Shown here piece after piece: positions 24,811 to 35,310 of a stretch of 64,000 bases of DNA (the first letter of the stretch is position 1; each line of letters begins with the position of its first letter). This DNA is from Variovorax paradoxus (lineage in GTDB: Bacteria; Pseudomonadota; Gammaproteobacteria; Burkholderiales; Burkholderiaceae_C), in assembly GCF_018614875.1 (NCBI RefSeq), contig NZ_JAGGNW010000011.1, positions 1 to 64,000 on the forward strand, in the 5' to 3' direction. Made by a program: the position numbers and the translations under genes. The notes beneath the pieces are model-generated. The model searched no databases and had not been told where the DNA came from. It saw only the letters and a list, made by a program, of their open reading frames with translations.

Positions 24811-27800
24811 TCTCGTCATCACCCAGTTCTTCCGCCGCAGGCACCTGGCCTGGGCGATGTCGGTGGCGCTGGTGCTGTTCGGCGCCTGGTCGTGGACGCA
24901 GATGACGGTCGAGGCCTACCCCGACCTCGGCGACGTGACCGTGCAGGTGACGACGCAGGTCAACGGCCTGGCGGCCGAGGAGATCGAGCAGCAGATCACC
25001 ACGCCGCTGGAGCGTGCACTGAGCAACACGCCGGGACTGGCCTCGATCCGCTCGAGCAGCACCTTCGGGCTGTCGCTGATCAACCTGAGCTTCAAGGACG
25101 GCACCGACGACTACTTCGCGCGCCAGCGCGTGACCGAACGCATCGGGCAGGTCAGCCTGCCATCGGGCGCGCAGCCGGGCCTGGGTCCGGTGGCGGGGCC
25201 GGCCGGCGAGATCTACCGCTACACGCTGGAGTCGGACACCAAGAACCTGATGGAGCTGTCGGAGCTGCAGCGCTGGAAGGTGATTCCAGCGCTCAAGCAG
25301 GTGGCGGGCGTGGTCGACATCAACAACTTCGGCGGCTTCACCAGGGAGTTCCAGCTCGAACTCGACCCGGCGCGCCTGCAGAAGTACGGCTTGGTGTTGA
25401 ACGACGTGGTCACGGCCATCAACAACAACAGCGCCAACGCCGGCGGCGGGCGCATCGCGCGCGGCGACCAGAGCTACGTGGTGCGCGGCATCAGCCAGAT
25501 CCACACGCTGGACGACCTGGGCACGGTGGTGGTGGCGCAGAACGGCGGCTCGCCTGTGCTGGTGCGCGACCTGGGGCGGCTGCAGTTCGGCCACCAGGAG
25601 CGCGGCGGCATCCTCGGCAAGGACACCAACCCCGACACCATCGAGGGCATCGTGCTGATGCTGAAGTACGAGAACCCCTCGCGCGTGCTCGAGGGCGTGC
25701 ACAGGAAAATCGACGAGCTGCAGGCCGAACTCGCGCCCATGGGCGTGAAGATCGTGCCCTACATCGACCGCGACGACCTCGTGAAGCTCACCGTCGACAA
25801 GGTGACGCACACGGTGCTCGAAGGCATGGCGCTGGTGTGCTTCGTGCTCGTTCTTTTCCTCGGCAGCCCGCGCAGCGCGGTGGTGGCGGCGATCGCCATT
25901 CCGATGTCGCTGGTGACGGTGTTCATCGTGATGCACTTCACCCGCATGCCGGCCAACCTGTTCTCGCTGGGCGCGATCGACTTCGGCATCATCGTGGACG
26001 GGGCCATCGTGGTGATGGAAGCCATCCTGCGGCGGCGCGAGGAAGAGCCCAACGCCACGCTCACCGAGGGGAACATCCTCGAGACCGTGAGCCATGTGTC
26101 GGGGCCGATCTTCTTCGCCACGCTGATCATCATCACGGCATACTTTCCGCTGTTCGCCTTCGAGCGGGCCGAGGGCAAGCTGTTCAAGCCGATGGCCTTC
26201 ACGGTGGGCTATGCGCTGGTGGGCGCCCTGCTCTGCGCGCTCACGCTCATTCCGAGCCTGGCCTATGTGGCGCTGCGCAAGCCGAGCAAGCCCTTCGTCA
26301 ACAAGCCGCTGTTGTGGCTCACGGCCGCGTACCGGCGCGTGCTGGCGAAGCTGCTGGACGTGCCCGCCATCGCCTACGGCCTGAGCGCGGTGGCGCTGGC
26401 CGCGGTGGTGGTGCTGGGCGCCACGGCCGGGCGCGAGTTTTTGCCCGACATCGACGAAGGCGCGCTGTGGCTGCAGGTGCAGCTGCCCTCCGGGCTGTCG
26501 CTCGACAAGGCCAGCGAGATGGCCACCGAGATGCGGCACGTGCTGCTCGAATACCCCGAGGTGTCCTACGTGGTGACGCAGCTTGGCCGCAACGACGACG
26601 GCACCGACCCGTGGACGCCCTCGCACATGGAGGTGCCCGTGGGCCTCAAGCCCTACGGCGAGTGGCCGGCCGGTGTGAACAAGGCCGCCTTCGTGCGAAC
26701 GCTGACCGAGCGCTTCGCGCGCATGCCGGGCTTCGATGTGGGCATCAGCCAGCCGATCATCGATGGCGTGAACGACGCGGTGGGCGGTGCGCACAGCCCG
26801 CTGGTGCTGCGCATCTACGGCGACGACCTGAAGGAAAGCCGGCGCATCGGCAACCAGATCGTCGAGCTGCTGGGCACGGTGCGCGGCACGGCCTCGGCCT
26901 CGCTGTTCCAGGAGCCGCCGATTCCGCAGGTGGTGATCGAACTGAACCGCGAGGAGGCAGCGCGCTTCGGCGTCAATGCGAACGACGTGGCCAGCCTGAT
27001 CCAGACCGGCATCGGCGGCGCGCCGGTGATCACGGCGTACGCAGAGAACCGCACCTACAACGTGGCGGTGAAGATGCCGAAAAGCGCCAAGGGCGACACC
27101 GAGGCCATCGGCGCGCTGCTGCTCAACAGCTCCAGCGGAGCGAAGGTGCCGCTGTCGCAGGTGGCCGACATCCGCCTGCAGACCGGCGAAAGCACGATCT
27201 CGCATGAAACGAACGAGCGGCAGATCACCGTGCGCGTGGACAACCGCGACCGCGACCTGGCCTCGTACCTGGAAGAAGCGCAGGCGCGCATCGCGAAGGA
27301 AGTGAAGTTCGACCCCGCGAAATTCCGGCTGCAATGGGCCGGCCAGTTCGAGAACCAGCAGCGCGCGCAGGCCCGCCTGGGCGTGTCGCTGGCCATCGTG
27401 GTCGGCATCATGGCGGTGCTGCTGTTCTTCCAGTTCGGCAAGATCCGCCAGGTGGCGCTGATCCTCGGCGTGGTGCCAATGGCCACGCTGGGCGGCCTGA
27501 TAGCGGTGCACGTGGCGGGCGAAACGCTCAACGTGGCAACAGCCGTGGGCTTCATCGCGCTGTTCGGCGTATCCATACAGAACGGGATCATCATGGTCGC
27601 GAACTTCCGGCGCGTGCGCGGCGAAGGGCTGGCACTGCAGGCCTCGGTGCTCGAAGGCGCGGCGGAGCGGCTGCGGCCGGTGCTGATGACGGCCACCGTG
27701 GCATCGGTAGGCATGCTGCCGGCGGCGCTGGCCACCGGCGTCGGCACCGACGTGCAGCGCGGGCTGGCCACGGTGGTGGTCGGCGGACTGGTGGTGTCGA

Positions 27801-27898
27801 CGCTGCTCACGCTGTTCATTCTGCCGACGCTCTATTTCGCGATGGAGCGCGTGTTCGAAAGCAAGGGCTGGGGCACGCGCTCCCGCCGCGACCGCTAG
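24803..27898 (+). CDS. heavy-metal-type RND efflux pump (CzcA family)
   Basis: 1031 residues, twelve predicted membrane helices and two large periplasmic loops. Helix IV carries GAIDFGIIVDGAIVVME with Asp393, Asp399 and Glu406, the carboxylate set found in divalent-cation (Zn, Co, Cd, Ni) members of the HME branch. The Cu/Ag branch instead has an Ala-Glu-His-like pattern and Met pairs. The repeat motif FIALFGVSIQNGIIMVANFR sits in the second half. It is the proton-driven inner-membrane motor of a three-part pump with the flanking adaptor and outer-membrane factor. The actual substrate is not proven. Confidence 0.93.
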   Translation: MINLVITQFFRRRHLAWAMSVALVLFGAWSWTQMTVEAYPDLGDVTVQVTTQVNGLAAEEIEQQITTPLERALSNTPGLASIRSSSTFGLSLINLSFKDGTDDYFARQRVTERIGQVSLPSGAQPGLGPVAGPAGEIYRYTLESDTKNLMELSELQRWKVIPALKQVAGVVDINNFGGFTREFQLELDPARLQKYGLVLNDVVTAINNNSANAGGGRIARGDQSYVVRGISQIHTLDDLGTVVVAQNGGSPVLVRDLGRLQFGHQERGGILGKDTNPDTIEGIVLMLKYENPSRVLEGVHRKIDELQAELAPMGVKIVPYIDRDDLVKLTVDKVTHTVLEGMALVCFVLVLFLGSPRSAVVAAIAIPMSLVTVFIVMHFTRMPANLFSLGAIDFGIIVDGAIVVMEAILRRREEEPNATLTEGNILETVSHVSGPIFFATLIIITAYFPLFAFERAEGKLFKPMAFTVGYALVGALLCALTLIPSLAYVALRKPSKPFVNKPLLWLTAAYRRVLAKLLDVPAIAYGLSAVALAAVVVLGATAGREFLPDIDEGALWLQVQLPSGLSLDKASEMATEMRHVLLEYPEVSYVVTQLGRNDDGTDPWTPSHMEVPVGLKPYGEWPAGVNKAAFVRTLTERFARMPGFDVGISQPIIDGVNDAVGGAHSPLVLRIYGDDLKESRRIGNQIVELLGTVRGTASASLFQEPPIPQVVIELNREEAARFGVNANDVASLIQTGIGGAPVITAYAENRTYNVAVKMPKSAKGDTEAIGALLLNSSSGAKVPLSQVADIRLQTGESTISHETNERQITVRVDNRDRDLASYLEEAQARIAKEVKFDPAKFRLQWAGQFENQQRAQARLGVSLAIVVGIMAVLLFFQFGKIRQVALILGVVPMATLGGLIAVHVAGETLNVATAVGFIALFGVSIQNGIIMVANFRRVRGEGLALQASVLEGAAERLRPVLMTATVASVGMLPAALATGVGTDVQRGLATVVVGGLVVSTLLTLFILPTLYFAMERVFESKGWGTRSRRDR

Positions 27899-27910
27899 GA
27901 AGGCAGAAGA

Positions 27911-29425
27911 ATGACAACGATGAAGAAGGCAAGGCTTGCAACGCCCGTGGCGGCCGGCATCGCGCTGCTGCTGGCCGGCTGCGCGGTCGGCCCGGACTAC
28001 GCGCGGCCGCCGCTGAACCTGCCCGCCCAATACACGGCCGCGCCGCCCGCTGCCCCGGAGGCCGAAGGCGTGCCGCTGGCGCATCTGTCGCCCGAGCTCG
28101 ACGTGCCGACGCAGTGGTGGCAGGCCTTCCGCTCGGAACCGCTGAACGCACTGGTGACGCAGAGCCTGGCGGGCAACCCGACCATCGAAGCCGCCGAGGC
28201 CGCCCTGCGCGCCGCGCAGGAAAACGAAGCCGCCGACCGCGCCGCCTTCTGGCCCGCCGTTGCGCTGGGCTATTCGCCGACGCGGCAGCGCGTGGCCAGT
28301 GCAGTCGCGAGCCCGGTGTCGTCGAATGCGAACCTCTACACGCTGCACACGGCGCAGGTAACGGTGTCCTACACACCCGATGTGTTCGGCGCCACGCGCC
28401 GGCAGGTCGAGGGCGCGCAGGCGCAGACCGGGCTGCAGCGCTTCCAGAGCGTGGCCGCGAAGCTCACGCTGAGCAGCAACGTGGTGACGGCCGCGATCAC
28501 CGAGGCCTCGCTGCGCGCGCAGCAACGTGCCACGCTGGCCATCATTGCGGAACAGAAGGAGGTGCTGCAAGCGTATCGAAAACAGCAGGCGCTGGGCCAG
28601 GCGGCGCCGGCCGACGTCGATGCGCAAGAGGCCTCTCTGGCCGCCACCGAAGCCACGCTGCCGCCGCTGGACAGGCAGCTCGCCCAGCAGCGCAACCTGC
28701 TGGCCGTTCTGGCGGGCCGCTATCCGAGCGAAGGGGTGGCGGCGCATTTCGATCTCGATGCGTTGCAGCTGCCGACCGAGCTGCCGCTGACGCTGCCGTC
28801 CATGCTGGTCGAACACCGCCCCGACGTGCGCGCGGCCGAGGCGCAATTGCAGGCCGCGAGCGCCGCCATTGGCGTTGCGGTCGCCGCGCGGCTGCCGAAC
28901 GTGGCGCTGGGCGTCGGCTCGTACGGTTCGTCCGCCTACACGCTGTCGGAGCTGTTCAAGTCGTCGTCGCTTTTCTGGACCGTGGCCGCGGGCGTGACGC
29001 AGCCTCTGTTCGACGGCGGCGCGCTGAAGCACCGCGAAGCCGCAGCGCGGGCCTCGTTCGAACAGGCGGCCGCGCAATACCGCGCGACAGTGCTCGCCGC
29101 CTTCCAGGACGTGGCCAACGCGCTCCAAGCCATCGATGCCGACACGCGCGCGCTGCAGGCCGCGCTGAAAGCCGAGCGCACCGCTTCGCAGAGCCTGGCG
29201 CGCACGCAGGCGCAGGTGCGGCTTGGCGATGCCAGCACGCTGTCGCTGCGCATTGCGCAGCAGGCCCGGCAGCAGGCGCTGCTCGGTCTGGTGCAGGCGC
29301 GCGCGCTGCGGCTGACCGACGCGGCTGCACTCTTCCAGGCACTCGGCGGCGGATGGTGGAACGCGCCACCGGCGCAATTGGCCGCCGCTTCGTCCTCTTC
29401 ATCCTTTTCTTCCGCATCGCCATGA
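27911..29425 (+). CDS. RND outer-membrane factor, NodT type lipoprotein
   Basis: 504 residues. Lipobox LLAGC near residue 24 is followed by the NodT-family signature AVGPDYARPP. WWQAFRSEPLNALVTQSLAGNP and the two OEP halves with long Ala/Gln-rich helices follow, including VEHRPDVRAAEAQLQAA and WTVAAGVTQPLFDGGAL. The C terminus ends in a Ser/Phe run. This is the trimeric TolC-like exit duct of the pump. In czc and cus operons the duct gene normally comes first; here it follows the pump. Its stop overlaps the RidA start by four bases. Confidence 0.93.
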   Translation: MTTMKKARLATPVAAGIALLLAGCAVGPDYARPPLNLPAQYTAAPPAAPEAEGVPLAHLSPELDVPTQWWQAFRSEPLNALVTQSLAGNPTIEAAEAALRAAQENEAADRAAFWPAVALGYSPTRQRVASAVASPVSSNANLYTLHTAQVTVSYTPDVFGATRRQVEGAQAQTGLQRFQSVAAKLTLSSNVVTAAITEASLRAQQRATLAIIAEQKEVLQAYRKQQALGQAAPADVDAQEASLAATEATLPPLDRQLAQQRNLLAVLAGRYPSEGVAAHFDLDALQLPTELPLTLPSMLVEHRPDVRAAEAQLQAASAAIGVAVAARLPNVALGVGSYGSSAYTLSELFKSSSLFWTVAAGVTQPLFDGGALKHREAAARASFEQAAAQYRATVLAAFQDVANALQAIDADTRALQAALKAERTASQSLARTQAQVRLGDASTLSLRIAQQARQQALLGLVQARALRLTDAAALFQALGGGWWNAPPAQLAAASSSSSFSSASP

Positions 29426-29793
29426 ACATCATCCGCCACGACATGGGTTCCCGCTTCAGCGAGATGGTGACCGTCGACCTGGGCACCGCGCGCCTGCTCT
29501 ACCTCTCGGGCCAGGTGGCCGAGAACCCGTCGCTCGACGTCACCGGGCAGACGCGCGAGATCCTGCATCACATCGACGACATGCTGGCCGCCGAGGGTGC
29601 GACGAAGAAAGACCTCGTCAGCGTGACGATCTACCTGCGCACCGTGGGCGACTACGCGGCAATGAACTCCGTGTGGGACGAATGGGTTCCCGCCGGCCAC
29701 GCGCCGGCGCGTGCCACGGTGGGGGCGAAGCTGATCGACTCCGAATACCGCGTCGAGATCCAGGCCACGGCGGCGATCGGGCCCGCACCATGA
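29422..29793 (+). CDS. RidA/YjgF-family protein
   Basis: 123 residues. Family motifs are LYLSGQVAENPSLDVTGQTR, HIDDMLAAEGATKKDLVSVTIYL and the final YRVEIQATA. The substrate-type Arg is seen in HAPARATVG. RidA proteins hydrolyse reactive enamine/imine products of PLP enzymes, and the wider family has other amidohydrolase roles. It overlaps the outer-membrane-factor stop and the following lipoprotein start by four bases each, an unusual placement for RidA at the end of an efflux operon. Confidence 0.92.
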   Translation: MNIIRHDMGSRFSEMVTVDLGTARLLYLSGQVAENPSLDVTGQTREILHHIDDMLAAEGATKKDLVSVTIYLRTVGDYAAMNSVWDEWVPAGHAPARATVGAKLIDSEYRVEIQATAAIGPAP

Positions 29794-30158
29794 CACGCAT
29801 CCGTTGCACCGTGTTGCTGTGCACGCTGGCGCTCGGCGGCTGTGCCGCATTCGATGCGCGATCTTTCGACCGCTCGGCCGGCTGGCGGGCCGCGCAGGTC
29901 GTCAGCGTGGGCCGCGCGGGCGATCTGGCCGGGCTCGCCGAACGCGACTGCGGTGCCGAGGGTGGCGCCGCGGCGGCCTACGCCATCGTGCGCTACCGCA
30001 ATGGCGGCGTGCGTTCGCACTCGCTCGGCACGGGGCGCTGGAGCCCGGGCGCCGAACCCAAGGTCGGCGATGTGCTGGAGGTGAACATATTGGACTGCGC
30101 CGCGCCGCTGGCGCGGGCAGATCAAAGCGGCAGCAACTCCGGCGCGCCGCTGCGCTGA
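29790..30158 (+). CDS. small lipoprotein, unknown function
   Basis: 122 residues. Signal peptide MTRIRCTVLLCTLALGGC gives a lipobox with Cys 18. The mature part contains RAAQVVSVGRAGDLAGLAERDCG and AAAYAIVRYRNGGVRSHSLG, reminiscent of small lipoproteins with a SLT/glycine-zipper-free beta fold; I recognise no named family. The start overlaps the RidA stop by four bases. The last 37 bases overlap the end of the convergent patatin-like gene. Confidence 0.7.
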   Translation: MTRIRCTVLLCTLALGGCAAFDARSFDRSAGWRAAQVVSVGRAGDLAGLAERDCGAEGGAAAAYAIVRYRNGGVRSHSLGTGRWSPGAEPKVGDVLEVNILDCAAPLARADQSGSNSGAPLR

Positions 30159-31195
30159 AGCCAGCCCTCGAACTCATCCGAAAGCCGCTCCGCCTCGCGC
30201 GTGGCCTTGCGCCACGCGCCGATGCGCGCCCCTGCATCGTCCGCGAAATGGATGAAGTCCTTGCGGTCGGGCAGCTTGCCGTTGGGCAGCGACTTCACCC
30301 AGTCGGCGTCGGGCGCGAGCACCACCAGGCGATCCAGGAAGCCGGTGGACCTGTGGCGCCAGCGCAGGCCCTTGTCGAGCCAGCCCGGCACCACCGCGCG
30401 CTGGAAATGCGGGTACAGCACGATGCCCTCGTCGGCCGGCTGGTAGTCGAGGTGCAGGTGGTAGTCGGTGATGCCGCCGTCCCAGTACGCACCGCGCGGC
30501 GCACCGGGAATGTCGTGCACCGCGGCGAGCAGGAACGGAATCGAGCACGAGGCCTGCAGCACCATGTTGAAGTTCTCTTCGCTGAGCGCATGCTGGCGCG
30601 TGCGCAAGTCCTTCGTGCCGAAAGGCAGGGCCGCGCCGGGCGTGGAGAACACGCAGCGCTCGAGCCATGCGCCAAGGCCCTTGCGGTGCAGGCTGTTGGT
30701 GGCAAAGGCGCCCAGGTAGCCGAAGGGCGTGCGCGCCCTGCCCTCGCGCCCGAGGATGTGGCGCCCGCGCGAAGTCACCACGTGAAGCCGGTAGCGCGAA
30801 TGGCCCAGCACCTCGCCGGCGCGCCCGCCATAGAAGCCGGCCAGGCTTTCGGCAAAGCGCGCGCTGAGCTGCTGCGGGCTCAGCCGCTTCTGGCCTGGCG
30901 GCACTTCGAACTGCTGGTGCACGTAGTCGTGCTCGAAGCGCTCGAAGGCTTTCTGCGGATCGGCCAGGCAGGCCGTGGAAAGCCGCCAGGCACCGATCGA
31001 CGCGTCCACCAGGTGCACCGGCTGGCTAGCCTGCGTGAGCCAGCGGCCGAAGATGAAGCGGTCGAGCGGCCCGAGGATCAGGCCCTTGGGACCGCCCGCC
31101 GCGCCGGGAATCGTCCGCACGTCCTGCGTACGCAGGCCGTGCTGCTCGATGTGCTTGCGGGCGGCGGGGCCGGCGTAGATGCGCAGGGCTTTCAT
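30122..31195 (-). CDS. patatin-like phospholipase family protein, atypical nucleophile elbow
   Basis: 357 residues. The glycine-rich oxyanion loop GAAGGPKGL (residues 31-39), the serine motif DASIGAW (64-70, Ser66) and the catalytic-type Asp239 in YWDGGITDY are in the correct order for patatins. The usual Gly-x-Ser-x-Gly has Asp instead of the first Gly (codon GAC where GGC would give Gly). No signal peptide is present. The 3' end overlaps the convergent lipoprotein gene by 37 bases. It may be an active lipase, or altered. Confidence 0.82.
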   Translation of the reverse strand: MKALRIYAGPAARKHIEQHGLRTQDVRTIPGAAGGPKGLILGPLDRFIFGRWLTQASQPVHLVDASIGAWRLSTACLADPQKAFERFEHDYVHQQFEVPPGQKRLSPQQLSARFAESLAGFYGGRAGEVLGHSRYRLHVVTSRGRHILGREGRARTPFGYLGAFATNSLHRKGLGAWLERCVFSTPGAALPFGTKDLRTRQHALSEENFNMVLQASCSIPFLLAAVHDIPGAPRGAYWDGGITDYHLHLDYQPADEGIVLYPHFQRAVVPGWLDKGLRWRHRSTGFLDRLVVLAPDADWVKSLPNGKLPDRKDFIHFADDAGARIGAWRKATREAERLSDEFEGWLQRSGAPELLPL

Positions 31196-31198
31196 CTC

Positions 31199-31606
31199 TC
31201 AAGCCGCGCCGAAGGGGTTGAAGATTTCGACCCCGAAGCTGGCAAAGTCGCTGACATTCCGCGTCACGATCGTCAGCCCATGCTGTTTTGCCGTGGCAGC
31301 GATCATTGCGTCTTCGTAGAGCGTGTTCGAACTGCGGTGCATCAGCCTGGCCCACAGCCTGAACGTTTCTGCATCCATGGGCAGGACGTTGTACGAGGCG
31401 GCCACCAGAGCGGCCCATTGCTCGATCTCATCGGCCTTGGCGGCATCCTGCTCGCGCGTGATTTCTATGCCGGCCTGGATTTCGCCGATCGTCACCGCGG
31501 AAAGATGCAGGTCACTGTCTGCAATGGGCGCAAGCCATGCGACCACCGCGCCGTGCGGACGAGGCCGGCGCAGTTCCGAGATGACATTGGTGTCCAGCAG
31601 GTACAT
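31199..31606 (-). CDS. vapC: PIN-domain ribonuclease toxin (VapC family)
   Basis: 135 residues. The four acidic PIN residues are in place: Asp5 in MYLLDTNVISELRRP, Glu in TIGEIQAGIE, Asp in LYEDAMIAATA and Asp in VTRNVSDFASFG. VapC-type toxins cut tRNA or rRNA. The gene follows the antitoxin by eight bases, the usual order. It lies three bases before the patatin-like gene on the same strand. Confidence 0.92.
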   Translation of the reverse strand: MYLLDTNVISELRRPRPHGAVVAWLAPIADSDLHLSAVTIGEIQAGIEITREQDAAKADEIEQWAALVAASYNVLPMDAETFRLWARLMHRSSNTLYEDAMIAATAKQHGLTIVTRNVSDFASFGVEIFNPFGAA

Positions 31607-31614
31607 ACCGCTGC

Positions 31615-31872
31615 TCAGCGAATCGGCGTGATGCGCCGCCGGCGTGCCGCGCCGCGCTGCGGAACGAGAAACTCAGTGCGTGCCTCTGCCGAAAGCAGCA
31701 ACTCCTTGAGGGAAGGCTGGGCCGTGGCGTGCAATCGCCGCCACTCTGCCGCCGGCACCAGCACGGCGGCCTCGGTCCCCCGCTTGGTGACCATTTGCGG
31801 CCCCTCGGCCAGGCAGGCCTCGAGAAATTCGCTGAAACGCGCTTTCGCGTCTTGGACCGGCCAGGTTTTCAT
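31615..31872 (-). CDS. Phd/YefM-type antitoxin
   Basis: 85 residues. The N-terminal DNA-binding part has the Phd/YefM pattern WPVQDAKARFSEFLEACLAEGPQMVTKRG with AAVLVPAAEWRRL. The C-terminal basic part (about 50-85) would wrap the PIN toxin. It should neutralise the toxin downstream and repress the shared promoter. Pairing of a Phd-type antitoxin with a VapC toxin is common (sometimes called VapBC with a Phd fold). Confidence 0.9.
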   Translation of the reverse strand: MKTWPVQDAKARFSEFLEACLAEGPQMVTKRGTEAAVLVPAAEWRRLHATAQPSLKELLLSAEARTEFLVPQRGAARRRRITPIR

Positions 31873-31889
31873 TTGCAGTCACCCCATCA

Positions 31890-31908
31890 GACTAGTGTTC
31901 TGACTAGT
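31890..31908. promoter_or_regulatory. tandem ACTAGT operator of the toxin-antitoxin pair
   Basis: GACTAGT occurs at 31890-31896 and again at 31902-31908, one helical turn plus two apart; each contains the palindrome ACTAGT. They sit 18-36 bases upstream of the antitoxin start, where the promoter must be. Autorepression by the antitoxin is the likely use. Confidence 0.55.
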
Positions 31909-31942
31909 TTAACAGGCCGGCTGCAAATCTGCTGCCTTCTCC

Positions 31943-34318
<2,376 letters not shown>

Positions 34319-34437
34319 GTCGGAGGAGATCCCTGGAACTGGCGACGCCGTTCGGACGCCTGGCGGATAAAGCGCGGAAGTTTGCCATAGGGTGCGGCCG
34401 TTCCACGGTCTCCTGCGCCCGCGGAAAACTCTGCGCT

Positions 34438-34493
34438 AGTGGTAAACCACTATGGGTGAAATTGGTACGCCACGCAGAATGTGGTCTAACCAC
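34438..34493. promoter_or_regulatory. three UxuR-like operator boxes
   Basis: AGTGGTAAACCACT (34438-34451) is a perfect dyad around AA. GTGGTCTAACCAC (34481-34493) is a dyad with a 3-base centre. A degenerate TGGTACGCCA lies between at 34463-34472. The centres are about 23 and 20 bases apart. The core TGGT-n2-ACCA equals that of the FadR-type hexuronate regulators UxuR/ExuR (TTGGTATACCAA). They abut the regulator start at 34505 and suit autoregulation and control of the operon. Confidence 0.65.
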
Positions 34494-34504
34494 TTTGAAC
34501 CGCC

Positions 34505-35242
34505 ATGGCCCTCAAGCTCATTCACCCGTCCTCCGAAGCGATGTCGAAAATCGGCCAACCTCCAATGGAGAAGCCGTATCAACGTCTGGCCTCCAATATT
34601 CATGAATTGGTCAAACAGGGTGAGTTTCTGGTTGGCCAGCGGCTGCCTTCCGAACGGGCGCTGGCGGAGCGCTTCGATGTCAGCCGCACCTCGGTGCGCG
34701 AAGCCATCATTGCGCTGGAACTCCAGGGCGTGGTCGAGGTGCGCGGCGGTTCGGGCATCTACATCTGCCAGCCGCAGGACGCGCCCACGCGGCTGCCCCT
34801 GGCCCAGGAGACCGGCGCCGGCCCCTTCGAGCTGCTGCGCGCGCGCTGCCTGATCGAGTCCGAAATCGCCTCGCTGGCCGCCACGACGCGCAAGGACGCC
34901 GACCTGGACAAGATGTTCGGCGCGCTCGCCACCATGCGCGAGCAGATGCACGACAAGGAAGCCAACGAGGCGGCCGACCGCATGTACCACCTGCACATTG
35001 CCGAATCCACCGGCAACAGCGTGCTGCTGCAGACGGTGACGAACCTCTGGGACCAGGCCAAGGGCCCGATCTGGACGCAGATCGAGCAGCACTTTCATTC
35101 GCCCGACCTGCGCCTGAAATCGCAGGACGACCACCAGCGCATCTTTGCCGCGATCGTCTCGGGCGACGCCGATGCCGCACGGCGAGCGATGCGGGCGCAC
35201 CTGGAGCGCGTGATCGGCGAATTCGCCCAGAGCTGGCGCTAG
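34505..35242 (+). CDS. FadR-subfamily GntR transcription regulator
   Basis: 245 residues. Winged helix-turn-helix at about 25-92 with LPSERALAERFDVSRTSVREAI and a VVEVRGGSGIYI wing; FCD ligand domain at about 110-240 with metal-type His in HLHIAESTGN and DDHQRIFAAI. Alternative in-frame ATGs at 34541 and 34565 are possible, as the family often starts just before YQRLASNI; no start has a strong ribosome site. It heads the sugar-acid operon, and E. coli RspR, a related regulator, controls rspAB, the counterparts of genes found here. Likely ligand: a hexonate such as D-fructuronate or D-mannonate. Confidence 0.93.
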   Translation: MALKLIHPSSEAMSKIGQPPMEKPYQRLASNIHELVKQGEFLVGQRLPSERALAERFDVSRTSVREAIIALELQGVVEVRGGSGIYICQPQDAPTRLPLAQETGAGPFELLRARCLIESEIASLAATTRKDADLDKMFGALATMREQMHDKEANEAADRMYHLHIAESTGNSVLLQTVTNLWDQAKGPIWTQIEQHFHSPDLRLKSQDDHQRIFAAIVSGDADAARRAMRAHLERVIGEFAQSWR

Positions 35243-35310
35243 GCGCCCTCGCCCCGCGCGCGGCTGCCTCGGCGCGCTTCACCCTTTCAAAAAAGACGGA
35301 GACACGAACC

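Noticed and set aside
24566..29377. Open frame of about 1600 codons antisense to the RND genes
   Set aside because: The product is a His/Arg/Gln-rich mirror of the pump genes, with no motif and no ribosome site.
34452..34504. Small frame starting inside the regulator's operator region
   Set aside because: It overlaps the FadR-type gene in another frame and has a Ser/Arg-rich shadow composition.
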